A stretch of 64,000 nucleotides of DNA from Porphyromonadaceae bacterium UBA7332 (GCA_002471225.1 DKPO01000005.1:19541-83540), one strand, 5' to 3'; shown: positions 47,158 to 55,126, counted from the first letter of the stretch. Translations and numbers: made by a program. The notes: generated by a model from the letters alone, not told the origin.

Positions 47158-47943
47158 TTATTTAAAGATCACCAACAAAGTAGGATCTAAAACACGGAAT
47201 GTAAAACTAGACGTAACGTATAATTCTACTTCTGTACTTGTTGTATTTTGATAGCCAATTGCGAAATCCTGACCTAATGTAATTTCGAAGTTCTCATTAT
47301 CAATTGGTAATAAGAATGCATTCTTAATATTCTGACTTACTATAATTTGCAGATTAAGACTCATCTGAAGATTTTTAATAAATTCAGAGTCTTTACCTAC
47401 CATATTTAAATAAGCCCATTTCTCAGGACTAACTACTAATGCATAAGGTTTTGGAGAAAAAGACTTATTCAAAGTAGAAGTAGCACATAATAATGCAGCC
47501 ATTGTTTTATCATAAGTATCTCCGAAATCAAATGAATCATGCTCTGATGAATTATTTAATCCTTCAATATCAGCTTCTACCAATCCGTTAAAAATCACAT
47601 CTTCTTCAAATCTTGCTGCTCTCAGCATTGCTTTATCAATATCGGTTGTATCAACATCTAAAGCTCCGCGATCTATATTATCCAATTCCCAACGATTTAA
47701 TTTAAAATGCAATCTTTGCTCAACCAAAGGTTTCACTTTATAAACGCCATAAGGCATATCATTATTCGCTGTAATAATCATACGACCTGTAGAAATCGAC
47801 TCGATTCCGGGACCTAACGGACCTCTTACTGTCATGAATTTACGAGCGCTTAGATTTGCTTTTAATACATCAGCAGCTCTTGAATCTATAAATTCCCATG
47901 CTTTTTCGCTAATAGGTGCTAATTCTCTTTTTAAGGTATCCAT
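47158..47943 (-). CDS. Family 1 encapsulin shell protein
   Basis: A 261-residue protein that matches encapsulin shells in length and sequence: RELAPISEKAWEFIDSRA near residue 5, VRGPLGPGIESISTG near residue 40, the E-loop region near residues 55-80, and the A-domain with PYALVVSPEKWAYL near residue 160. It has the HK97 capsid fold and should self-assemble into an icosahedral nanocompartment in the cytoplasm. It lies 12 bases after the encapsulated-ferritin gene, the classical cargo-shell order. Not a phage capsid: the cargo gene and sequence are of the cellular type. Confidence 0.95.
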   Translation of the reverse strand: MDTLKRELAPISEKAWEFIDSRAADVLKANLSARKFMTVRGPLGPGIESISTGRMIITANNDMPYGVYKVKPLVEQRLHFKLNRWELDNIDRGALDVDTTDIDKAMLRAARFEEDVIFNGLVEADIEGLNNSSEHDSFDFGDTYDKTMAALLCATSTLNKSFSPKPYALVVSPEKWAYLNMVGKDSEFIKNLQMSLNLQIIVSQNIKNAFLLPIDNENFEITLGQDFAIGYQNTTSTEVELYVTSSFTFRVLDPTLLVIFK

Positions 47944-47955
47944 ATGTTTTCCTCC

Positions 47956-48315
47956 TTATTTTATTTTACCGATTTTTAATCCTTTAGGAGCTGATTTGCC
48001 ACCTTCGTCCTCATGCTCAAGTTCTGTGATTTTTGCTTGAGTAAATAAGTATTTTTCTAATTGAGGATCGAATGCTTCCGGCATTTTTCTACGAATCCAC
48101 TCGAGAATCATTACGGCGTGTTCAATTTCTTCGTTTCTGTTATGAATTAAGATATCGCGAAGTTCTGTGTCCATTTCTGTAGCAACTCGTTGATCATACC
48201 AATCCACTGCTTCTATTTCTTCAATAAGACTTTTAAAAGCGCGAGCTCTGTCACGTGCTTCTTGTGACAGCTCTTTTACTGGTTCATGATATTGTTCATC
48301 CATTTCTTGTATCAA
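47956..48315 (-). CDS. Encapsulated ferritin (EncFtn) cargo protein
   Basis: A 119-residue four-helix half-ferritin that forms ferroxidase sites at subunit interfaces. By alignment to characterised EncFtn, Glu33, Glu63 and His66 (in IEEIEAVDWY and NEEIEH) are the iron-oxidising residues, and Glu32 and Glu35 are entry-site residues; all are present. The acidic, Gly-rich linker after residue 99 leads to a C-terminal tag GLKIGKIK, which fits the LxIGxLK-type cargo-loading peptide that docks inside the shell. It should oxidise Fe(II) and deliver it to the shell interior. It lies 49 bases after pgeF. Confidence 0.94.
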   Translation of the reverse strand: MIQEMDEQYHEPVKELSQEARDRARAFKSLIEEIEAVDWYDQRVATEMDTELRDILIHNRNEEIEHAVMILEWIRRKMPEAFDPQLEKYLFTQAKITELEHEDEGGKSAPKGLKIGKIK

Positions 48316-48364
48316 TTTAAAAGTTACGCTAGAATAACAGAATTGATATAAGCTTTGTTCAATA

Positions 48365-49129
48365 TTATTTTTTCGAAATTAATTGAATTCCTGATATAAT
48401 CCGTCCCGATTTTATCCCTAAAACTCTGGCAGAAAATAATATATCTGAGTTTTTCACTGTACATATTTCAGCTATCTCAATATTGGAAGATTTAACTCCT
48501 GCTTGTATTAAATCATCTTTATTAGCTTCCCATAAATCAATATGCGCTTTGGACGTGCGGGGGTTACGACATACGAGCTTTCCGGTATTATATGCTGCTT
48601 TTTTAAACTCCTCAACAACCTCATCACCTACTTCAAAAGCTTCCATACTAATCGACGGACCTATAGCTGCAAGTAGATTTGAAGGATCAGATCCGAAGTT
48701 TTGAATCATTGTTTCCACAGTCTTAAGAACAATATGTTTAACTGTACCTCTCCATCCTGCATGCACTGCTCCGATCACTTCATTGACAGGATCATAAAGA
48801 AGAACAGGCACACAATCTGCTGTTGACACTCCTATGCAAATATCCTTTACATCAGTGACAATAGCATCAACTCCATTAAGGCTTTCTTTTTTCTCTTCCG
48901 GAGCAAGTCTTAACCAATCCTGTTTAATACTCACAACTTTATCCTCATGCGTCTGAAAAGGCAGTATTAATTCAACTCCGTAAGCATCATAAAGTCGTCT
49001 GCGGTTTTCCGATACAGAATCGGGATTGTCTCCACTGTAAACACTTAAATTAAATGAATCATATGTATCCTTACTTACTCCACCCTTACGAGTTGATACA
49101 AAATGAAAAATGTTGCGGTATGAACGCAA
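48365..49129 (-). CDS. pgeF: PgeF/YfiH (LACC1) family protein with an altered 5' end
   Basis: A 254-residue member of the family of copper-independent purine-nucleoside phosphorylase/polyphenol-oxidase-like enzymes, in E. coli a peptidoglycan-editing factor. Metal-site residues are visible: His in FQTHEDKVV near residue 60, Cys in STADCVPVLL near residue 106, His in AVHAGWRGT near residue 123. The N-terminus is short: only about eight residues precede the conserved HFVSTRKGG strand. No ATG exists; the only start is TTG at 49129, and a TAA lies three codons upstream (49138-49136). The serine integrase gene begins 75 bases away, so prophage insertion has probably replaced the native start and promoter. 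Confidence 0.85.
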   Translation of the reverse strand: MRSYRNIFHFVSTRKGGVSKDTYDSFNLSVYSGDNPDSVSENRRRLYDAYGVELILPFQTHEDKVVSIKQDWLRLAPEEKKESLNGVDAIVTDVKDICIGVSTADCVPVLLYDPVNEVIGAVHAGWRGTVKHIVLKTVETMIQNFGSDPSNLLAAIGPSISMEAFEVGDEVVEEFKKAAYNTGKLVCRNPRTSKAHIDLWEANKDDLIQAGVKSSNIEIAEICTVKNSDILFSARVLGIKSGRIISGIQLISKK

Positions 49130-49204
49130 AGAGTCTTATTTTAGCGCAACAATTTGTATATTTGCAGTGTTATAATATTCGTAATGCATAATACATCATA
49201 TAAT
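49130..49204. other. Probable left prophage-host junction (attL)
   Basis: The 75 bases between the damaged pgeF start and the serine integrase gene must contain the crossover site if the phage used the 5' end of pgeF. The exact core cannot be set because the other end is outside the window. A TATATTTG box at 49157-49164 may drive the integrase gene. Confidence 0.55.
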
Positions 49205-50824
49205 ATGAAAAAAGTAATTGGTTATCTGAGAGTTAGTACAAGCAACCAAGACATTAAACGTCAAAAGATGCTAATATCAGAATATTGCAAATGTAATAAT
49301 TATCAGCTGATAAATTATATCGGCGATGAGGGTATATCAGGGGCAACTGATGAGCGTTCAGGGTTTCAATCACTATTTGATTTGCAATTGTCTGATTGTG
49401 ATATGATTATATTGAGTGAGTTATCAAGATTTTCGCGGTCTGATAGTATGATAGATGTAGCTAATCAGCTTAAGCGAATCACAGATAACGGAATTGATAT
49501 ATACATACTCAACACTAACAAACTGATTAGCAAAGGATTCGACAAAGAAATTATTGATGTCGTAACGCTAGTTATTGAGTCAGAAGCAGCAGCAAAAGAA
49601 AGAAAAAAGATTAAAGAAAGATGTCTATCGGGTAAGATAACTAAGGCTAAATCAAGCCCGTTCAGCATTGGAGCGTGCGCTAAATTTGGTTATAAAATTG
49701 AGAATCAAACAATTATAAAGGATGAAACAGATGCAGAAGTAGTAAAAGATATATTCGATAAATATTGCGCAGGTTATAGTTCGAAGGACATAGCTAGTTA
49801 CTTATTAAATATTAATAATTCGAGAAAGTGGAATGCTAATTATATAACTAAATTATTATCAGAACCCCTATACACAGGTCTATATAACGTATTAATTAAC
49901 GGCGAAAAAATTGAAAAGTATTATCCTGAATTGAGAATAATATCAGACGAACAATTCGAATTAGCGAAAGAAATGTTATCAAAGAATTCGAAAAGATTAG
50001 CAGGAAAGAAAACAGATAAAATATTCACATTGAGGAACTTAATAAAGTGCGCTAATTGTGGTAGAGATTTTTCGATTAAAAATAATAAAGTATATCAATG
50101 TCTAACTTTTCACTCTCATTATGCGAATCAGGGGGCTAAGTGCGTATCAAGCTCACTGAATATAGAATTAACAGAATCTGCAATATTTAAAGCTGTAGCA
50201 CATTACGCGTTGACAAACAAGCACTTAAATAACCAAACGGAAGAATTAGAGCAATATAATGAGCAGCTATCAAATTACAATCAGATTAAAGAGGTAAAAG
50301 AAAATAGAATATCAGAATTAAATGAAGAATTCAAACGATATCTAAGCAAGGCAATTAAATATAACTTATCAGATTCTGACATTGATGAATTCAGAGATAA
50401 TACAGATAAAGATATTAAACTGATTAACAGTGAGTTGAAAGATTTGAATTCAAAAATTAAAACATTGAACAAACGGATTCAATTCATTCTGAATGAATCA
50501 AACAACTCAGAAGCTTACAGCAATTTATTTGCTAATACACAGAATGACAAAGAGTTAACCAAACAGATGTTAGAAGACTTCATCGATGTTATATATGTTC
50601 ATTCATTCAAGGGATTCACGATGCTACAGATAATTAGAAAGGATGGTATAGAGCAATATATTTTTTTGAAGAAATGGTCAAAGATGGTCTATCACATTAC
50701 ATCGCACGACTACCAATTAACAGATGGTAGATTCTTCAGGGGGTCAGATAGTTGCACAATCGAAGATATGTTCAATCTTATATTACAACAAGACACAGAT
50801 ATTTATATACTAGATTTAAATTAA
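49205..50824 (+). CDS. Large serine recombinase (phage integrase)
   Basis: A 539-residue recombinase. Residues 1-140 form the resolvase catalytic domain, with the nucleophile Ser11 in YLRVSTSNQD and arginines in SELSRFSRSDSM. A recombinase domain (about 150-265) follows, then a zinc ribbon with Cys282, Cys285, Cys299 and Cys313, and a long coiled-coil region (about 345-440). This is the layout of large serine integrases, which insert phage DNA at a short attB. The ATG at 49205 is chosen over the frame extension to 49154 because MKKVIGYLRVS is the normal start. Confidence 0.94.
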   Translation: MKKVIGYLRVSTSNQDIKRQKMLISEYCKCNNYQLINYIGDEGISGATDERSGFQSLFDLQLSDCDMIILSELSRFSRSDSMIDVANQLKRITDNGIDIYILNTNKLISKGFDKEIIDVVTLVIESEAAAKERKKIKERCLSGKITKAKSSPFSIGACAKFGYKIENQTIIKDETDAEVVKDIFDKYCAGYSSKDIASYLLNINNSRKWNANYITKLLSEPLYTGLYNVLINGEKIEKYYPELRIISDEQFELAKEMLSKNSKRLAGKKTDKIFTLRNLIKCANCGRDFSIKNNKVYQCLTFHSHYANQGAKCVSSSLNIELTESAIFKAVAHYALTNKHLNNQTEELEQYNEQLSNYNQIKEVKENRISELNEEFKRYLSKAIKYNLSDSDIDEFRDNTDKDIKLINSELKDLNSKIKTLNKRIQFILNESNNSEAYSNLFANTQNDKELTKQMLEDFIDVIYVHSFKGFTMLQIIRKDGIEQYIFLKKWSKMVYHITSHDYQLTDGRFFRGSDSCTIEDMFNLILQQDTDIYILDLN

Positions 50825-50830
50825 AATAAA

Positions 50831-50870
50831 AAAAAAGGGGGTAGACCTATTACAGGTCCACCCCCTTTTT
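50831..50870. terminator. Terminator after the integrase gene
   Basis: The stem GGGGGT-GACCT and AGGTC-ACCCCC with one mismatch has an A-run before and a T-run after; it can stop transcription from both sides. Confidence 0.85.
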
Positions 50871-50913
50871 AAATTAAATATAAATATAAATATAAATTAA
50901 AAACACAAATAAA

Positions 50914-51036
50914 TTATTTACCCTTTTCAATTTGCAATAATACACTATATAAGATATTAATAGCCTTAAGTTCTGCACTTGTTAAATCCTTAGCATTAGC
51001 CAATTTAATAAAGATATAATCTCTCATTTCGTCCAT
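50914..51036 (-). CDS. Small hypothetical protein, 40 residues
   Basis: An ATG-initiated frame of 40 codons (starts MDEMRDYIFIKLANAKDLTS) fills the gap between the integrase terminator and the polymerase-like gene, on the same strand as the latter. The product would be a short amphipathic helical protein rich in Leu, Ile and charged residues. The only support is the composition and the position at the end of the leftward unit. It may be an adaptor of the upstream gene or may not be real. Confidence 0.4.
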   Translation of the reverse strand: MDEMRDYIFIKLANAKDLTSAELKAINILYSVLLQIEKGK

Positions 51037-51123
51037 TTTTTGTTGAATTATTTTTCGATTGGGATATTTACCCCCTTTATATATATATCGTTGTGATAAT
51101 TGTTTGGTTTGTTCTTTATTAAA

Positions 51124-52629
51124 TTAACAAATATCTCCACAAGCAGCCATTAAGTTAGGTAATGCTCTGTGGTCATATTTACCCGCCTCAATATCACATA
51201 CTAACTGATAGCCTGTTATCCCATATTCAGCGAATTTAGCTTCTAGCGACTTAATAATTTTAGGTTCAATATTTTTTATTCTTTTGTTGGTGTGGTCGAA
51301 TGGGAAATATAAGCAATCGTGTAATGGGATTGTCATATCACTATATTCCTCCCAAGTTGATATAAATATATCACTCTCAATCTGCTGTAATAAGGTAGTT
51401 AAGAATATTTTATCACATCTATCCTTATACACTTTCACATATTTTTTATATTCTGAACCATCTTTCTTTTTGATTATCAACTCTTTACGGGCATATTCAC
51501 CTTGTTTATCCTTGACGAAATTTGCTTCATTTAGCTCCTTTTTTAACTTTTGAACTTTAGCATAAAATTCGGGCAGATGTTGTTCTAATATGCTGTCAAT
51601 AATTGGTAATCGTCTGTTACTACCGACAAATCGCATAAATTGTACCTTCATCCCATCGCGAGTTAACGGGCTTTTATATTTCCCCCTGTGCATTTTTTTA
51701 TGCAGAAATGCCTCTAAATTAATAACTTCTTCAAGCGTTCTAACCCGTCCGTTATTTTTGCTAACATATTGCGTATCACGTACTTTACTCACTAACCAAT
51801 CATAAATATCATCATTAATTACAATATTCTTATATTGTTCATCATCAATGATAGATGTTAATAATAATGGCTGAGATGATTTCAAATCAACACATTTTAA
51901 CGGAAATTTACGACCGTTTACCTTTAATGTCATATACTGTCTATATTGTTTACCTAGCGAAGCCATAGGATGAAAAATACGACCTGTTTTCGCGCTGATT
52001 GTAGTGTCGGGCGCATCGTGGTTGTACCAGGCAATCTTTGGCGCATCCACTAAATTATAGTATAATTTAGTCTTATCTTTTGGTATTACAATTAATGTAT
52101 TATTAAGAGTATCAATCAATTCGAACTCCATTTCGTCACGTGTTTTTTTCATCATCTCAGCCGCATTTATGTTAATTTGTTTTAAAGTCTCTTCATCCAC
52201 AATGGCAAACTTATCTGTTACACCTGTGAATAACTCTTTTGTTTTATTTGTTAATGTATTATAATATGAATATACAGACTTATTTAATCTATATTCTTCA
52301 GCCATATGTTTATTATCTGAATATGTATTAATATTATACCCCCACATTGCACCGCGGTGTAGTGTAATCATCCCGCAACGGGTAAATTCACTTAGTATTA
52401 TGGTGCGATATCGTTTAGATTTACCATCTATGCGTTTTTCGCGACTTAACATTTTATCATTCTTATTGATACTGAAATTAAAATAGAATTGTGAATCCAT
52501 ATCGTTATAGTACACATATTTAAATATATGTCTCAATGCATAGCTATAGGTAATTAACCCTAAATCGCTATAATCGACACCGTAATGGTCTAATATTTGT
52601 TTAATATTTTCATCTCTTTTTTTGCTCAT
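51124..52629 (-). CDS. Family-A polymerase-like protein (putative phage replicase, TV-Pol type)
   Basis: A 501-residue protein with no database name I can give with certainty, but with the motif order of superfamily A polymerases. The stretch TGRIFHP at 215 and QYR near 228-230 matches the TGR...R block before motif A. Motif A is VDLKSSQP with Asp248. Motif B is R324-xxx-K328-xx-F331. Motif C is LHDCLYF with His437-Asp438, preceded by a QQIESDIF helix like the QGTAADI helix of Pol I. There is no 3'-5' exonuclease domain. The N-terminal 210 residues are unassigned. This layout resembles the TV-Pol family of mobile elements. It probably replicates or primes phage DNA; the activity is inference. 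Confidence 0.68.
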   Translation of the reverse strand: MSKKRDENIKQILDHYGVDYSDLGLITYSYALRHIFKYVYYNDMDSQFYFNFSINKNDKMLSREKRIDGKSKRYRTIILSEFTRCGMITLHRGAMWGYNINTYSDNKHMAEEYRLNKSVYSYYNTLTNKTKELFTGVTDKFAIVDEETLKQININAAEMMKKTRDEMEFELIDTLNNTLIVIPKDKTKLYYNLVDAPKIAWYNHDAPDTTISAKTGRIFHPMASLGKQYRQYMTLKVNGRKFPLKCVDLKSSQPLLLTSIIDDEQYKNIVINDDIYDWLVSKVRDTQYVSKNNGRVRTLEEVINLEAFLHKKMHRGKYKSPLTRDGMKVQFMRFVGSNRRLPIIDSILEQHLPEFYAKVQKLKKELNEANFVKDKQGEYARKELIIKKKDGSEYKKYVKVYKDRCDKIFLTTLLQQIESDIFISTWEEYSDMTIPLHDCLYFPFDHTNKRIKNIEPKIIKSLEAKFAEYGITGYQLVCDIEAGKYDHRALPNLMAACGDIC

Positions 52630-52668
52630 ATTTCTTTTACTTTTTTTTGATTCTCATTTAATTAATAT

Positions 52669-52731
52669 AAAGGGGCAAATAGGTAATGAGCATAACCCTA
52701 TCGTTCGGACTTGCAATATCCTAGCCCCTTT
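52669..52731 (-). other. Structured leader element of the polymerase-like gene
   Basis: On the minus strand the outer stem AAAGGGGC pairs with GCCCCTTT over 63 bases and an inner hairpin ATAGG/CCTAT lies within. It is in the leader, about 40 bases before the start codon. No T-run suited to termination follows, so a regulatory RNA structure or DNA binding site is more likely. Confidence 0.5.
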
Positions 52732-53072
52732 CTAATATATATATCTATTAATAAATCAAAAAAAAGTACACTTTTCGTAATTCTGATTATTAGTAGTGTT
52801 ATATAAAGTATACACAGCAAAAAATAAAATGTTGGCATTCTAAAGTTAAACAAGGTTAATATTATGGTAGTGTATCAATTTCCGCCATTTTTGAACAATT
52901 AAAAAACACCCAATCCCTTTATTCATAGGGTTTTACGCATTATAGTGACGCACATAATACCCTATACTCCTTACTCAATACTATTTAACGTTGCCCTTAC
53001 CATTTTACCCCCTGTTACTCTCTCCCATATACTACATTTATTCATTAATACACAACTCTATCAATAATCAAA

Positions 53073-53109
53073 GGGGTTCGCTCTCGGTCATAAGGAGCGA
53101 TAGAACCCC
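53073..53109. other. GC-rich hairpin
   Basis: GGGGTT pairs with AACCCC, and CGCTC inside it with GAGCG, around an 11-base loop. It stands out in an AT-rich non-coding stretch. Not a tRNA. The role is unknown. Confidence 0.5.
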
Positions 53110-53112
53110 CGA

Positions 53113-53165
53113 TAAAATCATATAATCTATCATTATTAATCATTCTGTAATCCTATATGATTTTA
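53113..53165 (-). terminator. Possible terminator of the spanin-like gene
   Basis: A 12-base perfect inverted repeat TAAAATCATATA encloses a 29-base AT-rich spacer. It begins just after the stop of the leftward gene. The weak AT stem makes it an uncertain terminator. Confidence 0.4.
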
Positions 53166-53169
53166 TATC

Positions 53170-53565
53170 TTATCTGAATCTGAAAACCAAAATGAAAAGA
53201 AGAAACAGAAAGAATAGTAACATTATGCTAGTATTCCCCCTTTTTTTCTTAATAGATTCCCTGACCGTATCATTAGTAATTACCTTATCATATGACAATA
53301 CATCAATTGAATCCTTAAGTTCTGACTGAATCATAATTATAGAATCCTGAATCTGTAATCTGATATTAAGGTTCTTAGAATTAATAATCGTATCAATCCC
53401 TATTTGATTTATAATCTTATAATTCCCTTTAATATTTGGAATCGCAACCCGCTTAGTAGTCGGGATATATTCAATCGTACTTGTTATCCGCTCCTGGGTT
53501 GTTATTCTCTTACTCGTTGAGCAGCTACACATACAGACTATTAATAATATTTCTATCCATTTCAT
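53170..53565 (-). CDS. Lipoprotein with C-terminal membrane helix; candidate unimolecular spanin
   Basis: A 131-residue protein with an N-terminal lipoprotein signal (hydrophobic residues 4-12, then MCSCSTSKR with Cys15 after Ser) and a C-terminal membrane helix (about residues 113-129) ending in basic residues. The middle is polar and beta-prone. A lipid anchor at one end and a membrane helix at the other is the plan of u-spanins such as T1 gp11, which join the outer and inner membranes to complete lysis. Its place on the leftward strand, away from tail genes, is unusual for a lysis gene. Alternative: a surface exclusion lipoprotein. Confidence 0.55.
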   Translation of the reverse strand: MKWIEILLIVCMCSCSTSKRITTQERITSTIEYIPTTKRVAIPNIKGNYKIINQIGIDTIINSKNLNIRLQIQDSIIMIQSELKDSIDVLSYDKVITNDTVRESIKKKRGNTSIMLLFFLFLLFILVFRFR

Positions 53566-53583
53566 AATTTAATATTTTAATCA

Positions 53584-53613
53584 TTTGACCATTAGTTAGT
53601 TGAGTTATATATG
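53584..53613 (+). promoter_or_regulatory. Promoter of the rightward prophage operon
   Basis: TTTG, 18 bases, TATATATG: an exact -33 box and a -7 box with one mismatch, 84 bases before the GIY-YIG gene. This host-type promoter probably drives the nuclease and packaging genes. Confidence 0.48.
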
Positions 53614-53697
53614 TAGTCGCGTGTTAATAGTTAATTTATAAATAATTTAATGTAGATATATATATAGTAGATAGAAAGATAAAATAAAGAAAGAAAT

Positions 53698-54147
53698 ATG
53701 AAACAGAATCCGTATTTAAATTATAGAAAAACGATACCTATTGAGATATTTAATAACCATTACGAGAGCCTTAAACAATACGCATTCAATCAGTTAGTAA
53801 GTCCTAAATATGGGGATTATATGATGTGTGATGTAGTTTATAGAATTGAATTTTTTGATATGAAATCTTACATCGGGCAAAGTTCAGACTATTATAATAA
53901 CCGATTAGACAAACATATGCTATTGTTAAATAACTCTAGGTCAGTGTATTATAGCGGACAGAAGGTTAATGAGGCTATTAAGAACATTGGAGTAAATAAC
54001 ATTGAGATACTATTTAAATTGGAAAGTTGGGAGAAGAAACGGGATAAGATGAGAGTTAATGATGTGGCTGATTTGTTGACCGAGAGAGAGCGCTACTATA
54101 TAACAGCGTATGACACAATATCCAACGGATATAACTCTAGACTATAA
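53698..54147 (+). CDS. GIY-YIG nuclease-domain protein
   Basis: A 149-residue protein with a divergent GIY-YIG fold: the first motif is VVY (46-48), the second SYIGQ (57-61), then Arg69 and His73, a glutamate in TERERYYI near residue 131 and Asn146 in NGYNSRL. The catalytic Tyr, Tyr, Arg, Glu and Asn set is thus present, although Gly-Ile of the first motif is replaced by Val-Val. Such phage proteins are often homing endonucleases or repair nucleases; no DNA-binding domain is recognised beyond the nuclease. It is the first gene of the rightward unit. Confidence 0.75.
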   Translation: MKQNPYLNYRKTIPIEIFNNHYESLKQYAFNQLVSPKYGDYMMCDVVYRIEFFDMKSYIGQSSDYYNNRLDKHMLLLNNSRSVYYSGQKVNEAIKNIGVNNIEILFKLESWEKKRDKMRVNDVADLLTERERYYITAYDTISNGYNSRL

Positions 54148-54214
54148 TTACATCAACCCTATATTTTAACATTATTTAAATAGATATATACTATATAAAT
54201 AATAAATAAATAAA

Positions 54215-54721
54215 ATGGGAAAGTGGAAAAAGAAAACTAATAGCTTCATCATAAATAAAGAAGCAGAAGGGAGATATAAATTATTACAAACCCTTAACTT
54301 ACTGAATAGTACAATATTACAATCACGACTATCAGATTATCAGGAAACAAAGAGCCCTACAGCCCGTTACGATGCATCTGTTAAGGTTGATAATATCTTA
54401 GTATTAATAGAGGTTAAATGCAGGAGTTATGCGAGTGATACCTATCCAACTCAGATACTTGAACAAGATAAGTATGATGCACTAGTTAAATCGGCTAAAC
54501 GAAAAGGAAAGAATGTAATAGTGTGGTACGTTAATTATTATTCAGATGGTATATGCAGGATATTCAATCTATCTATTATTGATAAATTGGGGTTCGGGGT
54601 TGAAGCTAAATTAATGAATTACAGGACATTCGAGGGTACTGATAAGATATATAAGAATGTGTATATGTTGCGCAATTGGGATGCAGTTGTAGAATACAAT
54701 ATTAACGAATATGAATATTAA
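54215..54721 (+). CDS. PD-(D/E)XK nuclease-like protein
   Basis: A 168-residue protein with the motif Asp53 (RYDASVK), then Glu66-x-Lys68 in LVLIEVKCRS, and a following helix QILEQDKYDAL. This D...ExK pattern with beta-strands around it is that of PD-(D/E)XK nucleases such as Holliday-junction resolvases and restriction-type enzymes. It may process phage DNA for recombination or packaging. No signal or membrane segment. The partner genes on both sides are also phage nuclease or small proteins. Confidence 0.7.
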   Translation: MGKWKKKTNSFIINKEAEGRYKLLQTLNLLNSTILQSRLSDYQETKSPTARYDASVKVDNILVLIEVKCRSYASDTYPTQILEQDKYDALVKSAKRKGKNVIVWYVNYYSDGICRIFNLSIIDKLGFGVEAKLMNYRTFEGTDKIYKNVYMLRNWDAVVEYNINEYEY

Positions 54722-54736
54722 AATAAAATAAAGAAT

Positions 54737-54970
54737 ATGGAAAAAAGAATAACAATTGAGACGGCTAGTCTATCAGAGTGTTTAAATGCTCAATCATCTA
54801 ATACACAAATGGTTACACGATTAAAGTTATTGGATGAAGTTATATCAATAGAGAATAAAATCAGGTTATTAACATTAATTAAGGAAGAGAAATATGAAGA
54901 GCTAAAGAGGGCTAGAGTATGTGATAGATATACTTATACTTCACCCGATTGCGATTATACCATATCATAA
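54737..54970 (+). CDS. Hypothetical phage protein, 77 residues
   Basis: Not recognised. Residues about 25-60 are predicted to form one long charged helix (VTRLKLLDEVISIENKIRLL and following lysines and glutamates), and the C-terminus is aromatic and polar (DRYTYTSPDCDYTIS). A purine-rich stretch precedes the ATG and the gene follows the nuclease after 15 bases, which supports it as a real gene. Confidence 0.55.
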   Translation: MEKRITIETASLSECLNAQSSNTQMVTRLKLLDEVISIENKIRLLTLIKEEKYEELKRARVCDRYTYTSPDCDYTIS

Positions 54971-55126
54971 ACGATAAGTAATTGATATTCAGTTATTTAC
55001 CTTAGGGGGTACGGTATCATAAAGTATTGAGTATCAAGCAGTTAACCTCACCTAAAATCAACCTCACACGCGAGGAAAATTTTCAAAGTTTTCGAAAAAT
55101 TGAACCTTAAAAATAAATTTAAAAAA

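Larger units (their letters stand above)
52632..53169. other. Non-coding region with hairpins, possible replication origin
   Basis: 540 bases without a credible gene between the polymerase-like gene and the spanin-like gene. It is very AT-rich and contains three separate inverted repeats, listed below. Such a region next to a phage replicase is a candidate origin, but no iterons are evident. Confidence 0.4.

Noticed and set aside
49154..49204. Earlier start of the serine integrase
   Set aside because: MKKVIGYLRVS at 49205 is the normal start of the resolvase fold, and the upstream codons overlap the likely promoter -7 box.
53073..53109. tRNA gene
   Set aside because: The hairpin has paired arms but no cloverleaf, anticodon stem or T-arm sequence.
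53584..53613. Phage-specific RNA polymerase promoter
   Set aside because: The boxes fit the host sigma consensus and no phage RNA polymerase gene is seen in the window.
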